From contig NZ_JAGENB010000001.1 in the NCBI RefSeq assembly GCF_019991125.1, positions 868,001 through 932,000 on the forward strand: a DNA stretch of 64,000 bases, written 5' to 3'. Every line of letters starts with the position of its first letter. Position 1 is the stretch's first letter. Made by a program: the position numbers and the translations under genes. Shown here in pieces: positions 55,766-64,000 of this stretch. A model generated the notes under the pieces. The model ran no database searches. It was given only the letters and a program-made list of their open reading frames with translations, and was not told the DNA's origin. The DNA comes from Phyllobacterium calauticae. GTDB taxonomy: Bacteria > Pseudomonadota > Alphaproteobacteria > Rhizobiales > Rhizobiaceae.

Positions 55766-56515
55766 TTACTCCACGTGAAGAACAAATCCTTGCGTCCATG
55801 CGCCGATACTGCCTGCATCGGGTTTGTCCGGCGCTTTCCTGCCTTGATGGGCGGCTTTCCCAGGCACTTTGCGGTCACCGAGTGGCCGCCAGTCATAGAC
55901 GTCCGAAAGCACGGCCGCGACGTAATGGACCGTCTCGGGATAAAGCGGAATGCCACCGCTTTGCTCCACGGCAAGCTCGCCGGCATTGTAGGCGGCGAGG
56001 ACATAGAGCGGATTGGCATATTTGGTTTGCAGGTGTTTCAGATACCGCACGCCGCCACGGACATTGTCCTCCGGGTCGCAAATATCCACCTCGAACCGGC
56101 GTGCGGTTGCCGGCATCAATTGCATCAGGCCGATGGCACCGGCGCTGGAGACGCTATCCATACGAAAGCCGCTTTCCTGCCGGGCCACAGCGACGGCAAG
56201 CGCCACATCGGCATGCTCCTCCCTGGCGATGCGCTGGACCAGCGCCTTGCCATCTTCGGCCGAAGGCACGCGTTTGAACTGGCATACCGCCATATCCGCC
56301 GCCGGTTGCGGTGCTGTGGTTCTTTCGCCGGACGCCGTGATCTTGACCGGCGGCATGCCGGGATCGTTGGCTTCGACGGCGCGGGCTGCTTCCGGGACAG
56401 TCAGGCCAAGCAGGCAAAGACCGATCAGAATCCGCATCAGCCGATGAGCTGTGCGGGCAAAACGGCCTGTGTCGACGGCAGCAGGACTGCTGGACCTGTT
56501 TGCCACAAAGCTCAT
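55766..56515 (-). CDS. virB1: Lytic transglycosylase VirB1
   Basis: A 249-residue periplasmic muramidase that opens the peptidoglycan for the secretion channel. After a signal sequence (cleavage near residue 47) the SLT domain carries the catalytic Glu114 in ARQESGFRMD, then GAIGLMQLMPATA and LAAYNAGE, all diagnostic. The start at 56515 overlaps the virB11 stop as ATGA (56512-56515), which favours it over 56551. Unlike classical virB operons, it follows virB11 rather than heading the operon. Confidence 0.94.
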   Translation of the reverse strand: MSFVANRSSSPAAVDTGRFARTAHRLMRILIGLCLLGLTVPEAARAVEANDPGMPPVKITASGERTTAPQPAADMAVCQFKRVPSAEDGKALVQRIAREEHADVALAVAVARQESGFRMDSVSSAGAIGLMQLMPATARRFEVDICDPEDNVRGGVRYLKHLQTKYANPLYVLAAYNAGELAVEQSGGIPLYPETVHYVAAVLSDVYDWRPLGDRKVPGKAAHQGRKAPDKPDAGSIGAWTQGFVLHVE

Positions 56516-57615
56516 GGGGCACCGCGCGCGCGACGGCCGGAGGCGTTCCACAACATGTTTCCCTGTACGGCAGCGGGGCGCCCGGTCTGCCTGACATAGG
56601 GAACGTAAAAAATCTCGGACACGGCGCCGGGCCGCCCCTCTTTACGGCCCAGTTGCACGACAATCGGCAGCGTTGCATGCAGATGATCGATGATTTCCGC
56701 TTTTGAAAGACCGCCACTCCCGCCAAAGCCGCTTTGCATGACCAGCATTGCCAAGCGTTCATAGGCCGCACGCGGAGAATTTGCGTGAACCGTGGAAAGC
56801 GAACCGGGATGCCCCGTGTTGATGGCCTGCAGGAAATCCAGCGCCTCGCTGCCGCGCACTTCCCCGAGGAGCAGGCGGTCGGGGCGCAAGCGCAGCGACG
56901 CTTCCACCAGACGCCGCATGTCCACCTGTGCGATGTTCTGATTGCCCCGTGATGCGATCAGCCGGACATGGTTGCCATGCGGCGGCATGAGTTCGGGCGT
57001 ATCCTCGATTGTGATGATCCGCTCGTGCCCCGGTATTTCCCGCATCAAGGCGTTGAGAAACGTCGTCTTTCCCGTTCCCGTCCCGCCTGAAATGATCATG
57101 GAGATACGGTGACGCAGCGCCAAATGGAGGAATTGCGCGATATCGCCCGCATCGAGGTGGCCGCACAGGGCCTGTTCCTCGTCGGTCAAGACATCGGCCC
57201 CGCCGGTCACCCGCGCGCGGAGAAGCGCACCGGCCTCGGCATAGTCGGAGAGTGACAGATCACGAACGATCTTCCGCCGGATGGCAATGGCGCCTCCGTC
57301 CGGTGCCGCGGGCGGCAGCACCACCTGAACGCGCGAACCATCCGGCAGGGATGCGGAAAGCAGCGGTTCTTCTTCGTTGACAAACTGATGACTGGCGGCG
57401 GCGACCCGCTCCGCCATGAAGCAGATCCGCTCGCGGGTCAGCTCCGGCAGGTTGAGCGCAACCATACCCGCCTGCAGCACGCCTGAACCATATTCGACGA
57501 AAACCCTGTGCGGTTCATTGATGCAGATCTCGATGACATCCTGCCTTTCCAGCAGCGATTGCAGTGGTGCAAAGGCCAGCGAGATCAGATCGTCGTTGCG
57601 GGAGACCATGCCCAT
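56512..57615 (-). CDS. virB11: Type IV secretion ATPase VirB11
   Basis: A 367-residue hexameric traffic ATPase. Counted from the ATG at 57615 (GAGG upstream), Walker A is GGTGTGKT (177-184), the Asp box IITIEDTPEL, Walker B LRLRPDRLLLGEVRG, and the His box HPGSLSTVHANS. The N-terminal domain (1-140) binds the membrane. It follows virB10 after about 50 bp and is coupled to virB1 downstream. Confidence 0.96.
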   Translation of the reverse strand: MGMVSRNDDLISLAFAPLQSLLERQDVIEICINEPHRVFVEYGSGVLQAGMVALNLPELTRERICFMAERVAAASHQFVNEEEPLLSASLPDGSRVQVVLPPAAPDGGAIAIRRKIVRDLSLSDYAEAGALLRARVTGGADVLTDEEQALCGHLDAGDIAQFLHLALRHRISMIISGGTGTGKTTFLNALMREIPGHERIITIEDTPELMPPHGNHVRLIASRGNQNIAQVDMRRLVEASLRLRPDRLLLGEVRGSEALDFLQAINTGHPGSLSTVHANSPRAAYERLAMLVMQSGFGGSGGLSKAEIIDHLHATLPIVVQLGRKEGRPGAVSEIFYVPYVRQTGRPAAVQGNMLWNASGRRARGAP

Positions 57616-57666
57616 CAGGAAGCCTCGCGCCACACAAAACCCCGGAAAGCGGGTGTGTGCGGGTTT

Positions 57667-58965
57667 CTATTGTCCATAGCCGTCGCGCCCCCTTTTGAGC
57701 TCCTGCAGCTTTTCGCGCACCGGATCCGTGTAGAGATCGGAAAAATCGAGATCGCGGCGGACAAAGATGGCTACCGGCGTTCCCTGATTGATGGTGATCG
57801 TGGGTGGAATGTTCAGTGACCCCTTCAAGGCCTCCCCTGCGACCTGAGCAAAGGTTTGCGCCGCAACCGCTGCGCCCTTTGCCGCCATGTTCGCGCCGAT
57901 ATCGATATTGGGACGGGTCGTGACGGTCCGGACTTCATTGGTCTTCGGATCAACATAGGTTGTCGTCACCGGGCCTGAATTCAGGCTGGACGACGTGTCC
58001 GTGGAAGCCAATATTTGACCGCCGGCGGAAATCGCGCTGAGCAGGATCGCGGAACCGTATCGCTCAAAAACATGCCTGTTCACATGACCGCTCATTCCGG
58101 AGCGGCCAAGCTCATCCGTTCCGATGGAACCGAGATTGATGGACACGCCGTCCGACCGCAACAGCCGGGTCCAGACGATGAAAGCCCTTGTCTGCCCCTG
58201 CGCCAGTCCGGCGTTGTATTCGCCGATCAGCCGCGTGCCTGATGGCACGAGAATCCGCCTTCCGTCGAACGACCAGACATCATCCGTGGTTATGGCCCGC
58301 ACCATTCCCGGCAGGTCGGTTTGGACTGACGTTTCGAGGACACCCCGCACAATAGTGCCCTGCGGCACCAGTGCGTCGATGCGCGGGTTCTTTTCAGCCT
58401 TGGCCGTTTCGGCGGATTTTCCGGACAGGGAGGCGAGAAACTGATCGTTCGGATTGGTGGCCTGAAACGTATCCGGGCTTTTCGGTTTCTCGTCGGCACC
58501 CCTCTCGTTGTGGGCCGGCTCACCCGCGGTGCCCAGTTCCGAAACGATCATCGGCGAACGGTAGCGGTCCTGTTGCTTCGCATGATAGGCCGCCTCCTCC
58601 GCCTCGGCACGGCGGCGTGCTTCTTCCTCGGCGCTGCGCCGCTGACTTTCCGAATCGTCAGTGTTGCCCGCCCTTCTTTCGATCACCGCCGCGGCTTGCG
58701 GCAGGAGCGGTGCTGCGTTCCGTTCGGGCGGCGGCGTGAGATTGAGCTGGCCCGCACGGGATGGCAGGAAAGCTTCGTCGGACACCGCGCGCTCGCCTTG
58801 CGGCGGCCGCGGGTGGCCCAACAGCGGCAAGGCAAAAAGCCCGGTTGCCCCTGCCGCAAGACATAGGCCAACGATGCCGGCCCGCAATGTGCGCTTTGGT
58901 TCCAGCAGGCGGGAACCTGTCCCTGCCTCGATATCCAGACTGCGATGGTAGTCGAGATCGGGCAT
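57667..58965 (-). CDS. virB10: Type IV secretion core protein VirB10
   Basis: A 432-residue protein spanning both membranes. A cytoplasmic N-terminus of about 28 residues leads to one membrane helix (about 29-48, GIVGLCLAAGATGLFALPLL), a low-complexity Glu/Ala/Arg and Pro-rich stretch (50-200), and the C-terminal TrbI/VirB10 beta-barrel (215-430) with VPQGTIVRGVLETSVQTDLPGMVRA and the antenna region YGSAILLSAISAGGQ. It is 3 bp downstream of virB9. Confidence 0.95.
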   Translation of the reverse strand: MPDLDYHRSLDIEAGTGSRLLEPKRTLRAGIVGLCLAAGATGLFALPLLGHPRPPQGERAVSDEAFLPSRAGQLNLTPPPERNAAPLLPQAAAVIERRAGNTDDSESQRRSAEEEARRRAEAEEAAYHAKQQDRYRSPMIVSELGTAGEPAHNERGADEKPKSPDTFQATNPNDQFLASLSGKSAETAKAEKNPRIDALVPQGTIVRGVLETSVQTDLPGMVRAITTDDVWSFDGRRILVPSGTRLIGEYNAGLAQGQTRAFIVWTRLLRSDGVSINLGSIGTDELGRSGMSGHVNRHVFERYGSAILLSAISAGGQILASTDTSSSLNSGPVTTTYVDPKTNEVRTVTTRPNIDIGANMAAKGAAVAAQTFAQVAGEALKGSLNIPPTITINQGTPVAIFVRRDLDFSDLYTDPVREKLQELKRGRDGYGQ

Positions 58966-58968
58966 CGC

Positions 58969-59790
58969 TTATCTCCAGCGCCGCTTGGAGGCGGGGGCAT
59001 CGGCGATGACGGCCGGCGCGGCGACAATCGATGGCGCTGTTTTCCTGTTCAGATTGAACAGGCAGGTCGCATAATCGCCGTGCCGCAGCATCCACTGCTT
59101 CGCAATCTTGTCGACAACGATATAGTCTCCCTCACGCCGGTAATTGGCGAGGATCTCGCGCTTGCCTCCTTCAACACTGAAGATCGCCGGAACATCGCCC
59201 TGAAACCGGAACCATGTCTTGACGCCGTCATCAAAAGCCTCGGCCGGTTTAAGCGCACGGTCCCCGCGAAAATGATAATCCATATTGGCATCTTCATGGC
59301 GGAACCCAGCGCGGTTTGGTTCCGATACCAGCCGTTGCGCCTGGGCCAGAAGCTTGGCGTCCATCTCCACGTCGGGATAACGGAACTTGATCATGTAGGT
59401 CTGATCAGACTGCGAATCCGGATGTGCACGCAGGACAAAGGTGTAGACATGCTTGTCGCTGACGATGTTCATGTTCGTCGCGGCTTTCGGCTCCACCGGC
59501 TTGAGAAAAATGATATTGCCCTTCTTGTTAGGCTCGATTTTCCAGGAAATGCTGTCGCCAACGGCAACCGTTTCGATTTTTTCCGTGTCGCCCAAAACGA
59601 TCATCGTCGACACACCGTAGGTTGCATCGACCGCAACGACGTTGCTGGGGTTGTAACTCACCGTCCTGACACGGGCATCCGCGGTGCCACGCCGCGGCGC
59701 TACTTCCGCCTGCGCCGCATGGATGACCGCCGCTATCGTTATTGCGACGCCAACCGGCAATACCATGCAGGCGCGGGCACGTGTCCTCAT
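58969..59790 (-). CDS. virB9: Type IV secretion core protein VirB9
   Basis: A 273-residue periplasmic/outer-membrane core component. The signal peptide (about 1-29, MVLPVGVAITIAAVIHAAQA) is followed by a beta-rich N-terminal domain (VAVDATYGVSTMIVLGDTEKIETVAVGDS) and a C-terminal CagX-type domain (DDGVKTWFRFQGDVPAIFSVE, DKIAKQWMLRHGDYATCLFN). The single mature cysteine near residue 250 could pair with a VirB7-type lipoprotein. The ATG overlaps the virB8 stop (ATGA, 59787-59790). Confidence 0.94.
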   Translation of the reverse strand: MRTRARACMVLPVGVAITIAAVIHAAQAEVAPRRGTADARVRTVSYNPSNVVAVDATYGVSTMIVLGDTEKIETVAVGDSISWKIEPNKKGNIIFLKPVEPKAATNMNIVSDKHVYTFVLRAHPDSQSDQTYMIKFRYPDVEMDAKLLAQAQRLVSEPNRAGFRHEDANMDYHFRGDRALKPAEAFDDGVKTWFRFQGDVPAIFSVEGGKREILANYRREGDYIVVDKIAKQWMLRHGDYATCLFNLNRKTAPSIVAAPAVIADAPASKRRWR

Positions 59791-60533
59791 GGCTGGTACC
59801 GGTCACCGGGAGTGCCTTGGCCGGACAGGCTTTCCTGATCGCGGCGATAGTCGACGACCTGAAAACCAAGCGGATTTTCGAACCGCCATTCATTGGGCAT
59901 GGGCGCTTTGGAATACTGGAAATGCAGGAGAGAAACCCAGTGTTCCTCTGCGCCGGACTCGCGGCCTGTCCGCTGTGTGGAAAACCGGACCACGGCCGTA
60001 AGCCTGTTGGGAAGTTGTATGGATTTGATCTTCAGTTCCACCCGGGTCTCGCGGCCGAAGCGCGTCACCGGATTGTCCGCATTGGATGGACTGTAGAGCG
60101 CAAAGAGATCCCGCGCGGCATCACGTGTCGACAGCAGCTGGGCAAGATCAAAATTGTCTTTCACCGTTGCCGGATCATAGGTCTCGCGTGCTTTCAGGTA
60201 ACGAACCACATACATGCGCGCGATCGCTTCGTTCTGCGTCAGATCACCGTCGGCAAGTGGTTGTTTTATCTCCATAAATCCGGTTGTCTTGTCGACTTCG
60301 ATGACATAGGGCTCGAAGCTCTTGAGCGGAAGCAGCAAGGCGAGACAGGTCAACGTCAGGCAGGCCAGGGCAAAGCTGATGACAGCCACCAGCCACGCGG
60401 TCAGCCGGGACCGCTTCACGGTGCGGATGACATCGTTTTCCCAGCGGATGGCTTCGCTGAAATAGCGCCTGTCCGGCCCGGGTGCCAATCCTGCCTCGAT
60501 TATGTTTTCATTGGATCCAGACGCATTCATCAC
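59787..60533 (-). CDS. virB8: Type IV secretion inner-membrane protein VirB8
   Basis: A 248-residue bitopic protein: a short cytoplasmic N-terminus (RYFSEAIRWENDVIRTVKRSR), one membrane helix (about 45-68), and the periplasmic NTF2-like VirB8 domain (75-235) with YVIEVDKTTGFMEI, YVVRYLKARETYD and ENPLGFQVVDYRRDQE. It is the first gene of the operon as visible here. The 220 bp upstream show no virB7 frame and an A/T-rich stretch just before the ATG that may hold the promoter. Confidence 0.94.
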   Translation of the reverse strand: MMNASGSNENIIEAGLAPGPDRRYFSEAIRWENDVIRTVKRSRLTAWLVAVISFALACLTLTCLALLLPLKSFEPYVIEVDKTTGFMEIKQPLADGDLTQNEAIARMYVVRYLKARETYDPATVKDNFDLAQLLSTRDAARDLFALYSPSNADNPVTRFGRETRVELKIKSIQLPNRLTAVVRFSTQRTGRESGAEEHWVSLLHFQYSKAPMPNEWRFENPLGFQVVDYRRDQESLSGQGTPGDRYQP

Positions 60534-60754
60534 TGCTGGCGAAACCTTGAAATCGGTAAAACTGAAAATTCTGAAATGAAAACTTTGTAATATGACCGCG
60601 CGCCCTGCCTCGATTGCGCAGCGCCCGAAGAACCGTTCAAGTTGTAAATATCATGCGAACGCGGAACACAATTCGACTTTGGTCTGATGCCTTTCGCCCA
60701 GGCAGGAGAAAATGAGGTTTGCCGCTTCCTGCGGTAGGCAGCTGGCCGACTTTC

Positions 60755-61639
60755 CTAGCGGGTTTCAACGGCTCCGGGGGCGGAGACCGGAACCGCGCTG
60801 GCCCGTTGTCCGAGCCAGATGCTGCCAATGACGAGAACGAGACCCCCGATCTGCGGTGAGGTCAATGTCTGATTGAGGAACATCCATCCGAGCAGCACGG
60901 CGGTCAACGGGCTGAGGAACAGGAGCAAGGACACCACCGCGGATTGCATACGCGCAATCCCCCGGAACCACAGGACATAGGTCAGGGCAGCGCCGATCAG
61001 CCCAAGCCACCCCAGGCCAAGCAGATTGGCCGCACTCGGGAACGGCATGGGCGGCTCGAAAAGCAGCGCCATCGGAACGAGAAGCAGCCCTCCGGCCGTC
61101 AATTGCCAGGCCGTGAAGGTGAGCAGCGACACCGGCGGTTGCCACTTGCGGGTCAATACATTGCCGAGGGCCATGGAGACCGCTCCGGCAAGGCCCGCTG
61201 CGACACCAACTCCGTCGAGCGCCGCATTGGGGGCCAGCACCAGCAGCGCGACACCGGCGATCCCGACAAGGGCGGCATAGATCGATACCGGGCGGGCCGG
61301 ACTGGCGAGAACGAACGAGGCGAGAAAAACCACGATCAATGGCTGGACCGCCAGCACCGTCGCAGCAACGCCGCCCGGAAGCCGGTAGGCGGCGATGAAC
61401 AGCATGCTCAGGAAGATAGCGATATTGAGGGCGCCGAGAACAAAACTGCGCAGCCACCAGATGCCGGCCGGAAGCTGCCGAACGATCAGGAGCAGCAGCA
61501 GTCCTGCCGGCAAGGCGCGCAGCATGGCGACCGTCATCGGAGAAAAGCCCGGCAGGAACGCGGTGGTGACGATATAGGTACTGCCCCAGATGATGGGGGC
61601 AATTGCCGTCAGCAGAAGGTCGGAACCGCGCGCGCTCAT
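60755..61639 (-). CDS. EamA/DMT-family exporter
   Basis: A 294-residue, ten-segment drug/metabolite transporter with two EamA repeats (about 10-135 and 150-280). Typical motifs are APIIWGSTYIVTTAFLPG in the first repeat and ALTYVLWFRGIARMQSAVVSLLLFLSPLTAVLLGW in the second. Substrates of this group are small metabolites or amino acids. The start lies 4 bp inside the nitroreductase 3' end, so the pair is translationally coupled and probably controlled by the divergent LysR gene. Confidence 0.9.
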   Translation of the reverse strand: MSARGSDLLLTAIAPIIWGSTYIVTTAFLPGFSPMTVAMLRALPAGLLLLLIVRQLPAGIWWLRSFVLGALNIAIFLSMLFIAAYRLPGGVAATVLAVQPLIVVFLASFVLASPARPVSIYAALVGIAGVALLVLAPNAALDGVGVAAGLAGAVSMALGNVLTRKWQPPVSLLTFTAWQLTAGGLLLVPMALLFEPPMPFPSAANLLGLGWLGLIGAALTYVLWFRGIARMQSAVVSLLLFLSPLTAVLLGWMFLNQTLTSPQIGGLVLVIGSIWLGQRASAVPVSAPGAVETR

Positions 61640-62250
61640 GATAGTTCCAGAACCTCGGCCAGGGGACGGCGGGGCTTCTGCGGCCAGTTTCCGGGCGCGG
61701 TGCGACCAACGGTGACGAGCATCACCGGCACTTCATTCGGCCCAAGGCCGAACGCGCGCGCAACGCCTTCGGCATTGAATCCGACCATCGGGCCGGAGAC
61801 GAGGCCCAGTGCTTCGGCGGCAAAAATCAGAGTTGCGGCACCAAGGCTCGCCGAGCGCACGGCTTCATCGCGCGCTGTCTGAGGATCGGCATATTGTGTG
61901 CGGGCCCCTTCCTGCCATACCGCGGCCATGTCGGCCGGCATGAAACCAGCCTCGATGAAGGGACGCAACCGTTCGGGAAGGGCTGCGTGGTCGGGAAGTT
62001 GCCCGCAGACAATGAACGTAACGGCGGCATCGCGCACCTTGGTTTGACCGTGGGCCAGATGCTGCAATCGGACCTTGGACTCCGGTGCGCGCACTGCAAT
62101 GAAGCGCCAGTTCTGCAGGTTGTAAGCGGTCGGGGCACGCGTTGCCAGACGCGTCAGCTCCCTGATTTCCGCATCCGACAGCGTGTGCGAGGCATCGAAA
62201 CGATTGGCTGAAACACGCTGTTCGATCAGAGCGATTGTAGGGTTGGTCAT
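61636..62250 (-). CDS. Nitroreductase family protein
   Basis: A 204-residue FMN-dependent oxidoreductase. Characteristic features are RAPTAYNLQNWRFIAV near residue 40 (FMN phosphate contact), the central SLGAATLIFAAEALGLVSGPMVGF, and the C-terminal VGRTAPGNWPQKPRRPLAEV. Family members reduce nitro compounds, quinones or malonic semialdehyde (RutE-like). The start at 62250 (MTNPTIALIEQRV) is chosen; the frame is open to 62301. Confidence 0.9.
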   Translation of the reverse strand: MTNPTIALIEQRVSANRFDASHTLSDAEIRELTRLATRAPTAYNLQNWRFIAVRAPESKVRLQHLAHGQTKVRDAAVTFIVCGQLPDHAALPERLRPFIEAGFMPADMAAVWQEGARTQYADPQTARDEAVRSASLGAATLIFAAEALGLVSGPMVGFNAEGVARAFGLGPNEVPVMLVTVGRTAPGNWPQKPRRPLAEVLELS

Positions 62251-62292
62251 CACGTCGTTCCAAACTTGGTATGTGGCTTTGACATCAAATAT

Positions 62293-62342
62293 ATAATTCA
62301 CCTGATGATGATAATATGCGATATATGAAAGTGATAATTCAC
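62293..62342. promoter_or_regulatory. Repeated motif in the LysR/nitroreductase divergent region
   Basis: ATAATTCAC occurs twice (62293-62301 and 62334-62342), 41 bp apart, and the second copy is part of GTGA-N4-TCAC, a LysR-like dyad. The 109 bp between the divergent starts is A/T-rich. The arrangement suggests a regulator binding site, probably for the adjacent LysR protein. Confidence 0.35.
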
Positions 62343-62359
62343 TATTGGAAAACTATGAC

Positions 62360-63250
62360 ATGGATCATCTCACGGCCCTGCGGGTCTTTCGCCAGGTAGC
62401 GGAACGCAACAGCTTTGCCGAAGCCGGGCGCCGTCTCGGCCTGTCGCCGCCTGCCATCAGCAAGAACATTGCCGAGCTGGAGGCGCATCTGGGCGTTCGG
62501 CTCATCAACCGGACGACGCGGCGCATGGCGCTGACCGAAGAAGGCCGGATTTATCTGGAGCATGTGATACGCGGGCTCAATGCACTGACCGAGGCGGACG
62601 AAGCCCTGTGTCCGATCAAGGCGGAAGCAAGCGGCACATTGCGGGTCAGCGCACCGATGACGGTGACGTTGACACGGCTTTCGGCCGCAATTCCCGGTTT
62701 CCTGTCGCGCTATCCCGGCCTGCACCTCGATCTGCATCTCGACGACAGGCGGGTCGACATCGTCCGGGAAGGATTTGACCTTGCCATTCGCGGCAGCGAC
62801 AATCTGGAGGATTCCAGCCTGATCGCGCGAAAACTCGCCGTCATGCCCCATGTCCTCTGTGCGGCGCCCTCCTATTTCGAGGCGCACGGCAAACCTGAAG
62901 AACCGTCGGATTTGAAGGCGCACACCTGTGTCCGGTTCAGCCTTTCCGGCCATGCCGACCTTTGGGAGTTCCGCAAGTTCGGCCGCACGGAGAGTATCAT
63001 TGTCAACAGCCGATACTCGGTCACCTCAAGCCTTGCTGTGCGTGACGCGCTGCGGGCGGGCTTCGGCGTGAGTTTGATGCCCTATCCCTATGTCGCAGAC
63101 GACCTGAAGGAGGGCCGGCTTCAATCGGCGCTGGATGACTGGAGCACGGTGGAAACCACGCTCTATGCCATCTATCCGTCCCGGCAGCACGTCGCGCCAA
63201 AAATCCGCGCCTTTCTCGATTTCCTCATCGACGCATTCAGCCGGGAATAA
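62360..63250 (+). CDS. LysR-family transcriptional regulator
   Basis: A 296-residue LysR regulator from the ATG at 62360 (MDHLTALRVFRQVAERNSFAEAG). The helix-turn-helix spans about 2-60 (AGRRLGLSPPAISKNIAELEAHLGVRLINRTTRR), and the effector domain (88-290) includes the AaeR/DsdC-like RVSAPMTVTLTRLSAAIPGFLSRYPGLHLDL. It is divergent from nitroreductase-EamA, the usual layout for a regulator and its target. Confidence 0.93.
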   Translation: MDHLTALRVFRQVAERNSFAEAGRRLGLSPPAISKNIAELEAHLGVRLINRTTRRMALTEEGRIYLEHVIRGLNALTEADEALCPIKAEASGTLRVSAPMTVTLTRLSAAIPGFLSRYPGLHLDLHLDDRRVDIVREGFDLAIRGSDNLEDSSLIARKLAVMPHVLCAAPSYFEAHGKPEEPSDLKAHTCVRFSLSGHADLWEFRKFGRTESIIVNSRYSVTSSLAVRDALRAGFGVSLMPYPYVADDLKEGRLQSALDDWSTVETTLYAIYPSRQHVAPKIRAFLDFLIDAFSRE

Positions 63251-63419
63251 ATGAACGCGGCTACAGCCGCTGTGACCGGCCAATGCGTCGGTTTGTCTGG
63301 GAATGGTGACCTGTCCGATGCACGGCGTGCGGCTGGCACAATCATTTCTTTCGGGAAGGTGCGAAATTCGCCATTGAAGCCTTGCCCCGCATCGGTTAGA
63401 ACCGCTTCGCGCATGCGAG

Positions 63420-64000
<581 letters not shown>

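Noticed and set aside
60534-60754. A virB7 gene upstream of virB8
   Set aside because: The only minus-strand frame (60637-60828) has no signal peptide or lipobox and overlaps the EamA gene end.

Overview
The window is a contiguous, gene-dense, GC-rich (roughly 58-60% by eye) piece of an alphaproteobacterial chromosome, most likely Hyphomicrobiales (Rhizobiales), near Brucellaceae/Phyllobacteriaceae. The assignment rests on order and sequence character of conserved genes: trmB-metK-phrR-lnt-corC-ybeY-phoH-miaB-plsC-rimI-tsaB on the minus strand, then rmuC/def-fmt-truA/dapE, dapD, argB, engB-yidC-rnpA-rpmH, plus an HWE-type histidine kinase. This is inference from recalled synteny, not a database result.

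Layout. 1-10.2 kb: a housekeeping block transcribed leftward (tRNA modification, S-adenosylmethionine synthesis, lipoprotein acylation, ribosome/RNA maturation). 10.3-10.9 kb: a VapBC-type toxin-antitoxin pair. 11-18 kb: HWE sensor kinase, DUF3859 protein, malate synthase G, a lone HyuA-type hydantoinase subunit. 18-28.5 kb: CDF metal transporter, rmuC, def-fmt-GNAT-truA, dapE, a ketopantoate-reductase-like protein, an MFS transporter and dapD. 28.5-34.9 kb: LOG-family protein, pyrimidine 5'-nucleotidase, a GGDEF protein, phhA with a divergent Lrp regulator, argB, and an ECF sigma/anti-sigma pair. 34.9-38.1 kb: the rpmH-rnpA-yidC-engB block. 38.3-43.5 kb: sensor kinase, cardiolipin synthase, endonuclease/exonuclease/phosphatase-fold protein, FAD oxidoreductase.

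42.2-47.7 kb reads as a lysine/pipecolate to 2-hydroxyglutarate catabolic cluster: DAO-type FAD oxidoreductase (amaA-like), LysR regulator, DUF1338/HglS, and an ALDH7-type semialdehyde dehydrogenase (amaB-like). It is followed by an MHYT-GGDEF-EAL c-di-GMP enzyme and two small secreted proteins, one an extreme His/Lys repeat protein.

51.3-60.5 kb is the most notable accessory region: a translationally coupled type IV secretion operon on the minus strand in the order virB8-B9-B10-B11-B1-B2-B3-B4-(small lipoprotein)-B6. No virB5 and no virD4 are seen. The B8-B11-first order is a circular permutation of the classical virB1-virB11 order and resembles the order recalled for Xanthomonas-type systems. 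The right end holds an EamA exporter, a nitroreductase with divergent LysR, a tRNA-Arg(CCG), and the C-terminal part of a serine-recombinase-like gene whose frame runs antisense through the tRNA, which marks a probable boundary of an integrated element lying mostly outside the window.
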